DNA from: Chaetomium olivaceum
Lineage: Eukaryota > Ascomycota > Sordariomycetes > Sordariales > Chaetomiaceae
DNA: 64,000 nucleotides
NCBI GenBank assembly: GCA_039881045.1
Contig: JAYWVB010000003.1
Span: forward strand, 620,001-684,000
Reading direction: 5' to 3'
The notes beneath the pieces were generated by a model. It made no database searches. It worked only from the letters and a program-made list of their open reading frames with translations, and was not told the DNA's origin. The position numbers and the translations under genes were made by a program. Every line of letters begins with the position of its first letter. Within the stretch, counting starts at the first letter, position 1. Shown here piece by piece: positions 58,101 through 64,000 of the stretch.

Positions 58101-61100
58101 CCGCGGTCAAATTCATCTTGGACCTCGTGGAAGAACAGGGCAAGTCCAAAATGGGGAAAAGCGGCAGCCCGACGTCTGGGGCTCCGGGAAACACGCCGGA
58201 CGCGAACGGAGCCGATCGCGATATCGCAAAAGATATAGAAGACCGAATCCGCAGGATCTTGCAAGAAAACAAGAAGTTCACGGGGCCAGACAATGCCGAT
58301 GGCGCACACCCAACCATGTCTGATCTTTCCAGCGGCATCGCCGACGAGTTCACCACCCAAAACAGCTACCATGTCCGCCTGATCGCGCCACAGATCCAGC
58401 TGCAGAGCGACAAGAACAAGAAGCACGTGGTTCTCACGGCATCCAAGGGCATGGAGCTTAAGGTGGTCGACGTACTCGACAAGAGCAGGTTATCTGACAC
58501 CGTCAGCGGCCTTGTGCAGCGGCGATTCCTCGTCAACATGGATAGCACGCAGTTTTTCGTGACCCATCAGAAGTGGTTCTCGACGCAGCTCGTGTCCATG
58601 TACTCGGGAAATACCTACGGCACGCCTGCGGGCTCGTCATGGCCGCCATGGGTTCCGATGGAGTCATGTTTGACTTCCAGTCAGACCCTTTTGGGTTCAA
58701 GCGGGTCGTGCAGAAGACGTCGGCCCATGCTCCGCTACGACAAGTTCAACACGCTCCGTCTCAAATACAATGACGAGGTCAACACCAGCGAGGGCCAGGA
58801 TCCGGCTGAGCAAGACAGCACCGAGAGCAGGACGGACAGTCTCTGGGTCGAGTTCCCGCAAGCTCATGCTCTCTGCAACTCTTCTCAGTATTACGCAATC
58901 TACGTCATCGTGTTGGATCTCCTCATGTACAGCGAGCCGCTGGAGAAGACGCGAAACGAGAGACTCGAGAAGATCATGTTGGCTTCAGACTTCAGCGACT
59001 TGAGGGGAGTCCCGGAGATGGTCATCAGACTTCAGGAGCGTGTTCGGCAGCTGGAGGAGATCAAAACTCACTTCCAGATCCATTCGAAGCAGCTGGACAA
59101 GAGGGGGTGGAAGGATCGGCTAGTCCTTGAGCGAGACCTAGCTGCGTGTGAAGACGAGCTGTTCTTCATGATGAAAGCCATCACCTCGTCGCAGAGGAAG
59201 TTTGACAACGCCACCAGTAGTGCTTTGCTGAAGTGGAGCATCATGGCTAAGGAGATCGTCTGGCAGCTCGTCCGCGACAACAATGAGCCACTCGTCGAAC
59301 TGCAGCTCAAGGATGTCGAGTATGATCGGATCGACAACTCGGACGGGTCACATATCAATCTAATCCAGGTCGGTAAAATCCTTGGCCTCAACCTGCTCCC
59401 AGAGGCCATCTATCCATCCATGGTCTCGCCCTATGTCGAGGGAAACCGGGTAACTGCCGACCCCGACTCTCAGCCGATGATCCGGGTGTACTGGAACATG
59501 CTTGAGGCCATCGCCGGCATTCCAGTGATGGACCATTTTGAGGTCACACTCTTCCCTCTGAAAATCCAGCTTGAGCATGACATGGGGAAGAAGCTCTTCG
59601 AGTACATATTCCCAGGCACGGATGGGGGCAATGTCTCGAGCGGCAAGAACGATTCACCATTTATGATTAAGCAGGCTGCCACCGACGACGAGGATGACGA
59701 GGATACTGAGCCATTGAACGACCGCCTGGGAGTACCCGACAAAGACCAGGACGGATCACCATTTACGACACGGGCTGGCTCTCTTGAGATCCGGTTGCGG
59801 CCGACTCTTACCTCGGACCCAGACGAAGCGTCTATCAAGAACAAGGCGCTCAGTATTCACTCAGGGGAGGGTACCTCGTTCCGGCTCTTCCGATCGGGGA
59901 CTGGACTCAGAACGATCAACAAGAAGCGATCATACGACTCGTTGCGCATCAGCACTCCCCGCCCCGGCGTCGGCAGGACAGGTACAAGCTTCTCCTCCAA
60001 GGATAACGCTTCTATCAACGGCGATTCCAGAAAGGGCTCCCGCTTCATGCTGCGGCACAGATCCAGCGATGGTGACAAGGCCAAGCAATCCGACGACCTC
60101 TCCAAGATGATGGACCGCGCGTCAAACTACATGACATTTGCCTACATCAAGATGCCCTCGGTGGTTCTTTGTCTTAGCTACAAGGGCAAAGGCGAACGTA
60201 ACTTTGAGGACGTGCACGACTTCGTCTTCCGGCTCCCGACCATCGAATATCGCAACAAAACGTGGTCCAACCTCGACCTCGCGCTCGCGCTCAAGAGCCG
60301 TGTCATCAAGGCGCTCATCAGCCACACAGGCGCCATCATCGGCAACAAATTCTCCCGCCATCGCCCCAACACGGCGCAGCAGTCCAAGCTGCGCGAGCTC
60401 GCCACCACCTCGGTCCTGCTGGCTACGCCGACGGCATCCGAGTCACGCGACAACAGCGGCGATGACTCGTCGTCGTTGTACGGGAACTCCCCCGTCGACT
60501 TCTCCCGCTCGCCGCCGAGATCAATCCGCAGGTCGCAGACGTCCATCCCCATTCCGTCGTCGACGAGCCGCAGTTCGAGTGTCGCGTCGTCGATGCGCTC
60601 GCACATCTCGGGGGTGAATAACAGCAACGGCAACCAAAATTATTCCAAGGGTCAGGGCCAGGGCCAAGGTCAGAGCCAGGGCTCGGGGACGGTACCTAGT
60701 TTCCTGATGGCGCCGCCCACACCATCAGCTACACTCTCGCCTGACACGCAGAGTCTGAGTGGCAAGTCCGGGTTCAGCCTGCTCCGGCCCGCATCGAGCG
60801 GCTGGTCCAGGCCGTTTGGCGGCGGTGACAGGGGCGGCGGGCAACAAGGGAGCGGCACAGGTGGGATCAGCAGACCCAGCAGCAGCAGCGGGGTGACGAC
60901 TGGCTCAGGGTCGGCGTCGTCCCCGAGGCGGCCGAATGCCACTAATCCTGAGGAGAGGGAGAGGGAGAGGGAGAGTCCTGAGAGGAGGCGGACGGGTGGG
61001 CTTGGAGGTGGCGGTGGGGGGTTTAGGGATAGGATTCAGGCTTTGGCTAATCGGTTGAAGGAGAGAGAGAATACGGTGGTGCAAGTCCCTAGTGGTGGTG

Positions 61101-61183
61101 GTGGTGGTAGTGGGGAAGGGGCGGGGGAGGATGGGGAGGAGGAGAATGGGTTGGTGAGGAAGATTAGTCGGGCAAGGAGTTGA
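52130..61183 (+). CDS. FMP27: Bridge-like lipid transfer protein FMP27/BLTP2 (Hobbit family)
   Basis: 3,017 residues in one exon from ATG 52130 (MALLNPTFIFGIFVLLYLSS); an upstream in-frame ATG at 52046 would only add a non-conserved leader. Repeating beta-groove lipid-transfer protein at ER-plasma membrane contacts. N-terminal membrane anchor, then GISIQRIGYFSLRRLAYT and RPTFAQPTWLSIVMDEF, the chorein-like start. The GFWDK motif is at residue ~1394 (GFWDKIRLNFHSRIRVAWRG), with FRNDVRWSINSVDDPKRF after it. A coiled coil lies at ~1845, WNNTLRNIILRYSHQVGQRR at ~1965, YGTPAGSSWPPWVP near 2165, and an Apt1-type domain from ~2660 (MPSVVLCLSYKGKGERNFED, TWSNLDLALALKSRVIKAL). The tail is Ser/Gly-rich and disordered. 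A ~75-nt stretch at 58658-58735 is in the wrong frame. Confidence 0.95.
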   Translation: MALLNPTFIFGIFVLLYLSSFVVFAVIRIITGISIQRIGYFSLRRLAYTARDGVRFEIRGLGLTVHRPTFAQPTWLSIVMDEFAVTVNIQELERAKAKEAAPEDVDSDSDVAEQPPRPTTPKTPRTPRQVRRDVDPDERSKMWKRLTRVKERIKRLHRKVNWLRMVDVVATNSTVNITGVGNLQMGSLTIAVDTRRKMVDRARFFLQGGSQKRPQNRQAEWIMTLRSVLFTAEGGEATEVLDTATLNIHGYLYEALDGLRDTAIALKLGRLHIPYDDVRHSLVQYKKIKSGGDESFARAEPVDVVVDRVIQELDVPGSTNHELMQTVSDSKELVSSILKGIREVQFAVSFIGLTKKMDAVKSGGHPIILTASMKEVGIDLHRLDPKSAAHRMYFPSKDIAHEALAAALSISVGLDDGHGKPERIMYIPMATTTARTTLPSKTVELADDGTAEQRNANILFANSVVTSPSVDLDPRHLPLLLAMLQRKSKPHKTPQQQRHMLISRLLPKATYKFSMHEPVLRIALPPVQKSADPDEFDLIISSISSVSLDMESFHSTVEELHYSLAATMRVQTHNLYYQTSAGSRFDLLETETFDLKVQLNASPNVHVVVTGNLDTFTLKMVREEIRDGLRQIVRQLRLNVEPDKRAVSQTPTHSNFLRALPAWLLHFQLQCSDCSIEVAGVDKSISEDSRGVAIQLDSWSAEYRAQRLNGLQRRPSRRRASSRGMMSPESEILKAVPASPRKKYHHDGDGRRISLHARGFEVFMVESAEKWEFEPFINIPKFEVAFSTLSDHQGPVFHIHSHIRTLLFHYSLYRHYAMGVAVSSLRKAFMRTSKPAAQPMTPPMSPQRRVIGHLSPPPIGMSSDFSLDAESWKTMPELVAIDFKVTLIQVKADLPSDPPLMLHVYNLEAGRHRWSPPFLQAKLIRLFAEAPRMRRVWARVLSVKNVRADYRESRHKLSGGGLREERMVDVVSENVRLAVPHEMVIYKITDNFVNTFKSVLQLHHRFKTGTDEYILEKGPEGPKKVPKVSIRAKSFLFELEDGAFEWKLGVIYRAGLVEMMQRQAREEAFRVKVKKIHEQESKKGLSKLRARSAAPQDEPPTPGSSHTRSRSVDGRRRSLSDGHMRGRAPRYDPENGAHAISGKTRISIADARHKLNMHNAKSWKQRIDQQYDLARNVAKDVRSTFWGVNEIPDDLEDSEKILEVPQRPALMAALIDDLHIVIDKPSFPMKELPEFLHKVGKGMPKDMKYALLVPMSLQVSMGEARISLRDYPLPFVHVPATKSGQSVRLPALAMTTDFVIAEEYRGPGSTRKIRVPIVPPNGLDPASPNEGGFWVDVRRTIGPVKTFSDMSVDIHTANPTRITWGPSYQPAIQDMMMAIESMTKPQLDPSEKVGFWDKIRLNFHSRIRVAWRGDGDVHLALKGSRDPYQVTGNGAGFLMCFRNDVRWSINSVDDPKRFMTVDSGEYVLAVPDYSHQVREARRQHGEDESISSGSSMKSGATFKKVVMKLSGKVQWLAGLVFERAIEQGNRSFESKPHYEVVLKSPHEAKPQNGLPYDAFRGFRSQHIHLSVAIRAPVDREWSGSVVEPSRSYNTVHLTPRFFTHFFAWWSLFSGPLSLPIRQGSLWPGREKSSKKFGRHLATIKYNILLAPLFVSHIYKHKDAEDYTENAVSATGIKVRLDSFMLDLHQRREEFNTRDRGRGTQTRTTGMKIHAGQLDVVSADVRAVSASIRGTTADAMMRNSLSTFITDQEGDGTDLSRFTIPDNDLTWIDMDDFVELDWILPTEPNPDTKILPLAFAPRVTYFRQTDINGTIAGDPDRTSPFGKEPTHFCNMSQDDDPRTVQCQLIRRRLEQLDEQIETHQRNLGEIELRLIRGDPDDADLETEFQMLNRHSGVLAGKRTFLQGMLAEMTPNSSSSNESQESEQFLEATQSLQGTMSTPAAAEFASDFKNRFVVHNMQLKWNNTLRNIILRYSHQVGQRRGFVYYLSRPAVKFILDLVEEQGKSKMGKSGSPTSGAPGNTPDANGADRDIAKDIEDRIRRILQENKKFTGPDNADGAHPTMSDLSSGIADEFTTQNSYHVRLIAPQIQLQSDKNKKHVVLTASKGMELKVVDVLDKSRLSDTVSGLVQRRFLVNMDSTQFFVTHQKWFSTQLVSMYSGNTYGTPAGSSWPPWVPMESCLTSSQTLLGSSGSCRRRRPMLRYDKFNTLRLKYNDEVNTSEGQDPAEQDSTESRTDSLWVEFPQAHALCNSSQYYAIYVIVLDLLMYSEPLEKTRNERLEKIMLASDFSDLRGVPEMVIRLQERVRQLEEIKTHFQIHSKQLDKRGWKDRLVLERDLAACEDELFFMMKAITSSQRKFDNATSSALLKWSIMAKEIVWQLVRDNNEPLVELQLKDVEYDRIDNSDGSHINLIQVGKILGLNLLPEAIYPSMVSPYVEGNRVTADPDSQPMIRVYWNMLEAIAGIPVMDHFEVTLFPLKIQLEHDMGKKLFEYIFPGTDGGNVSSGKNDSPFMIKQAATDDEDDEDTEPLNDRLGVPDKDQDGSPFTTRAGSLEIRLRPTLTSDPDEASIKNKALSIHSGEGTSFRLFRSGTGLRTINKKRSYDSLRISTPRPGVGRTGTSFSSKDNASINGDSRKGSRFMLRHRSSDGDKAKQSDDLSKMMDRASNYMTFAYIKMPSVVLCLSYKGKGERNFEDVHDFVFRLPTIEYRNKTWSNLDLALALKSRVIKALISHTGAIIGNKFSRHRPNTAQQSKLRELATTSVLLATPTASESRDNSGDDSSSLYGNSPVDFSRSPPRSIRRSQTSIPIPSSTSRSSSVASSMRSHISGVNNSNGNQNYSKGQGQGQGQSQGSGTVPSFLMAPPTPSATLSPDTQSLSGKSGFSLLRPASSGWSRPFGGGDRGGGQQGSGTGGISRPSSSSGVTTGSGSASSPRRPNATNPEERERERESPERRRTGGLGGGGGGFRDRIQALANRLKERENTVVQVPSGGGGGSGEGAGEDGEEENGLVRKISRARS

Positions 61184-61713
61184 GGAGCCCGCGATCTTGG
61201 ACATTGGGGGGATAAACTATCTACCTTGTGGGAGGGTCGATCGAGGTATACATAATTTCTACTATTTCAGGTATCAGTATTTTTGGCAAAGTCTTAGAAG
61301 GCCGGAGGGTAGAGGCTAGGAAGGCAACAGGTCTTGCATGGATCGGAGCATTGGAGGGTTATGGCTTTGGTTGTGTGAATAGCACACCGTCTTTGTCACC
61401 GAGTAGTTATACAAGTTATTTTTCATCTTGATCTACCTCCATTGAATAGTGAAAGGTTGGACCCGTTCATGTGATAGGTAGCCATACTACCTAGGTAGGT
61501 AGTTAGGTATGTCCATAGTTTTGAGTGAGAGCAGCCAACCCTGGCACCTTGACGGCAGGGTCCTTATCTTATCGGAGCTCAGCAGCCCGCTTGCCCCTCC
61601 ATCGACTTCCAGGCAACAAACACATGCTGCAAGCGTCGGAGACAACTGAGAGCTCCTAACATCGGTCACTTTTCGCAGCATCTCTCATCACATTTTGGGA
61701 ACTGCCTGCAACG
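61184..61713. other. Intergenic spacer, FMP27 to CSN5
   Basis: 530 bp. The near-palindromic CTACCTAGGTAGGTAGTTAG cluster at 61487-61506 is the most distinctive element and lies about 210 bp upstream of the CSN5 start. Confidence 0.5.
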
Positions 61714-62893
61714 ATGGGTAATACAATTAATGTCGAAGGGAAATTAAGAAAATACAGCTAACAAATTCCCCGCTCCAGAACTCCCACTAACCGACAAGCT
61801 GGTCGACCGCCAGCGAGATGCCCTCTTCAACTATTCGGCCTCCTCCCAAACCGAAGCCAGCGCCGCGAGGCCATGGTCCAAAGACCCGACCTACTTCAAG
61901 ACCGTCCGTGTATCTCCGACGGCACTGGTAAAGATGGTCATGCACGCGCGGTCGGGTGGCGCCCTCGAGGTTATGGGCATCATGCAGGGGTACGTAGACG
62001 GAACGGCACTAGTAGTGACAGACGCCTTCCGGTTGCCGGTCGAGGGCACCGAGACGCGGGTCAACGCCCAGAGCGACGCCGACGAATACCTCGTCGAGTA
62101 CCTCTCCCTATGCCGCGACGAGTCCCGCCAGGAGAACGTCATCGGCTGGTACCACTCGCACCCGGGCTACGGCTGCTGGCTGTCGGGCATCGACGTCGCC
62201 ACCCAGCAGCTGCAGCAGCTGCAGGGCCCCATGGTCGCCATCGTCATCGACCCGGACCGCACCATCTCCGCCAACCAGGTCGAGATCGGCGCCTTCCGCA
62301 CCTACCCGGACAACTACACCCCGCCGACTAACACCACCGCCCCCAACGCCACCCTCTCCAGCGGGGGCCAATCCGTCCCGCTGGTCAAGGCGGACGACTT
62401 TGGCGCGCACGCCAGCAAGTATTACCCGCTCGAGGTGGAGCACTACAAGAGCACGCTGGACGGCAAGCTGCTAGAGCTGCTGTGGAACAAGTACTGGGTG
62501 CAGACGCTGGCGCAGAACCCGCTGCTGACCAACCGCGACTACGCCAGCAGCCAGATGGGTGACGTCGCCCTGCGCGTGCGCGAGACAGCGGTCGCGGTGT
62601 CCAGAGCGGGCAAGGGCGCGGCTGCCATGGCCGCGTACGGTGGTGGTGGCGGGAGAGGTGGTGATTACGCCGGTGGGGAGGGCATTGCCGGGCCGAGTGG
62701 GAGTGGGATTGGTGGTGGTGGCGGTGGTGGGAGCAGCAGTAGGGCGGCTGATAGGGCGGGCGCTGTAGGGAAGGGCGGTGATGGGGCGGTGGGGAAGCTT
62801 GTGCAAGATATTGGGCAGATTGCGGCCAAGGAGAGAGCTGGCCTAGCTGCGGCTGAGGTGAAGGCGCAGATATTCGGTGGTGGGAATGCATGA
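61714..62893 (+). CDS. csn5: COP9 signalosome subunit 5 (JAMM deneddylase)
   Basis: Catalytic metalloprotease of the COP9 signalosome; it removes Nedd8 from cullins in nucleus and cytoplasm. Exon 1 is 61714-61717 (ATGG only); a 61-nt intron (GTAATA, CAGCTAAC branch, CTCCAG) leads to exon 2, 61779-62893; 372 residues. The MPN domain is intact: LEVMGIMQG (Glu65), [14 protein letters not shown] giving the JAMM ligands His127, His129 and Asp140, with Ser137. Next come [20 protein letters not shown] and FRTYPDNY. The C-terminal part has [20 protein letters not shown] and [20 protein letters not shown] Gly-rich insertion ([13 protein letters not shown]) precedes the final helix, longer than in most homologues. 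Confidence 0.95.
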
Positions 62894-63108
62894 GGTGGAG
62901 TGTGCTTAATGGGGTATATGAGTTCATGATAAGGTACATTAAACGGCGCAGGGCACTGGTGCTAGGGGCATGCTGGGGAGTGGAAAATACGGGCTTGGTG
63001 GTATTTGTACAACCCGTCTAGTCCCAATAAAGACTTCATTTACACACTACACTATTGTGCTGTACATACAACCCCCAACTGTCAACATCGCTACTCAAGC
63101 GAGTCCCA

Positions 63109-64000
63109 TCACACGTCCTCAAACTCACCCAGCGGCCCAGCTGCGCTTTCCGCCGCAAGCCGCGCGACCTCCAACCGCCGCAGCGTCTCGTCCCGCCCCA
63201 GAATCTCGATCGTCGTCCACATCGGCAGGCCCTTATCCCCGCCCAGCAGCGCCCACCGCAGCGTGGCGTACATGTGGCCCCGCGCGTCGTCGGTAGGGAA
63301 ACAATCGCAGAACTCCTCGTCCGCCGCGATCGCGTGCATGGCGTCCTCAAGGCCCTCGCGGTTCCAGTCGGCCTCGTCTACGCCGCGGAACTCCTCGGCC
63401 ATGACCGCGGCCGCTAGGGCCAGCGCGGGGGGCTCCTGCTCCTCCTGTTCTTGGTCCTGCTCCTGGGGTTGGGCCTGGGCCTGGGCCTGGGCTTGGGCCT
63501 GAGCTTGGTCCTGAGCTTGGGCTTGGTCCGGCAGCACCGGGTGGTCTGACGCAGCAGCAACGGCGGCGGCGACCTCGGCGGCCTCGGCGCGCGCCGCTCG
63601 CACTAGCACGCGCTCCGGCACATCCCAGATGTAGTAGCGCAGCTTGGACAGCACCGCGTCGGTGAAGCGGTCTGCGGGGTGGTCTAGGGAGAGTTTGCAC
63701 CCCTGTACGAGGCGGAGCAGGTCCGGACGGTAGCGCTTGTCTTCGAGGATGCGCGGGGTGGCGAGCCTCGAACCGAGCCTGGATATGCGGATCTTGCTGG
63801 GTGCTGACGGTATGGGCTCGTGCTTGTCTTTGGTTTGCTGTATATGCTCGATGGCGGCCTTGAGCGGTTGGAGGAATTCTTGCTCGATGGTTTGCTGTTC
63901 GGCGGGGGTCTTGGTGGCTTTGTCGAAGAGCCGGTTTAGGTGCTTGTCTTGGAGGAAGGGGAGCTTTTGGAGGGAGACGATGATGTCGCCTTTGCTGAAC
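63109..64000 (-). CDS. Probable mitochondrial glutamyl-tRNA synthetase, C-terminal part
   Basis: Open frame from the right window edge to a TGA at 63109-63111, about 296 residues; the N-terminus with the Rossmann core lies outside. It begins FSKGDIIVSLQKLPFLQDKH, followed by LNRLFDKATKT, then RYRPDLLRLVQGCKLSLDHP, LSKLRYYIWDVPERVLV, EFRGVDEADWNREGLEDAMH and HMYATLRWALLGGDKGLP ending ILGRDETLRRLEVARL. This order fits the anticodon-binding half of mitochondrial GluRS (MSE1), where the last segment is the GG-x-P / ILG motif. A Gln/Ala/Glu repeat (63430-63530) interrupts the domain and is encoded by an imperfect hexanucleotide repeat. The KMSKS motif is not in the window, so the assignment is moderate. 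Confidence 0.7.
   Translation of the reverse strand, partial: FSKGDIIVSLQKLPFLQDKHLNRLFDKATKTPAEQQTIEQEFLQPLKAAIEHIQQTKDKHEPIPSAPSKIRISRLGSRLATPRILEDKRYRPDLLRLVQGCKLSLDHPADRFTDAVLSKLRYYIWDVPERVLVRAARAEAAEVAAAVAAASDHPVLPDQAQAQDQAQAQAQAQAQAQPQEQDQEQEEQEPPALALAAAVMAEEFRGVDEADWNREGLEDAMHAIAADEEFCDCFPTDDARGHMYATLRWALLGGDKGLPMWTTIEILGRDETLRRLEVARLAAESAAGPLGEFEDV
63430..63530. repeat. Hexanucleotide minisatellite in coding sequence
   Basis: Repeats of CTGGGC/CTTGGC type (plus strand) encoding Gln-Ala pairs (QAQAQDQAQAQAQAQAQAQ) in the GluRS-like gene. Copy number could vary between strains. Confidence 0.85.

Overview
This is nuclear DNA of a filamentous ascomycete, most likely a Sordariales/Chaetomiaceae-type mould. 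The evidence is GC-rich genes with short introns (about 50-110 nt, CTAAC-type branch sites, GTAAGT-like donors), a fungal gene set (ASE1, IRS4, SAT4/PTH11-like receptor, FMP27, UspA-domain protein, DUF3431) and an intron-containing nuclear tRNA. The species cannot be named from the sequence alone.

Layout. 1-964: 3' end of RRP5 (pre-rRNA processing). 2741-4159: conserved fungal protein of unknown function (minus). 7020-9076: seven-helix SAT4/rhodopsin-fold receptor (minus). 12312-14662: ASE1/PRC1 microtubule bundler. 16452-19101: IRS4-like EH-domain protein. 19726-21506: cytochrome P450. 22342-23365: PEX11. 23763-24503: GPI-type secreted protein (minus). 24.5-27.8 kb is a gene-poor pocket holding a tRNA-Ala(CGC), a decayed NLR-type WD40 relic and a clean 5'-truncated LINE insertion. 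27794-29773: GPHR/ABA-GPCR-like membrane protein (minus). 30855-33393: UspA-domain protein (minus). 33.4-38.0 kb is mostly non-coding, with a long imperfect hairpin. 37984-39520: eIF3 subunit l (minus), divergent from EFL1/RIA1 at 40231-43734. 44771-46448: eIF4B (minus), divergent from a Tim17-family protein at 47594-48518. 48977-49998: DUF3431 membrane protein (minus). 52130-61183: giant bridge-like lipid transfer protein FMP27/BLTP2. 61714-62893: CSN5, the COP9 deneddylase. 63109-64000: probable mitochondrial glutamyl-tRNA synthetase, partial (minus).

Functional context. Four loci serve ribosome making or translation (RRP5, eIF3l, EFL1, eIF4B), but there is no sign of a coordinated cluster; this is ordinary core-genome sequence with one transposon-bearing pocket. 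I see no biosynthetic gene cluster, CRISPR array or plasmid/phage module.

The strongest window-wide observation is that many otherwise conserved, probably essential genes change reading frame by single bases, usually at short homopolymers (RRP5, SAT4-like, P450, PEX11, UspA, EFL1, eIF4B, FMP27). In RRP5 and FMP27 two indels compensate, so an apparently open frame hides a stretch of wrong protein. This looks more like uncorrected sequencing/assembly indels than mass pseudogenisation, and gene models here need frame-aware curation. The most informative biological finds are the LINE insertion with a 15-bp target duplication, the tRNA-Ala(CGC) with a proline-tRNA-like D arm, a 21-nt micro-exon in the EFL1 G1 motif, a 4-nt first coding exon in CSN5 and a 993-nt intron in the UspA gene.
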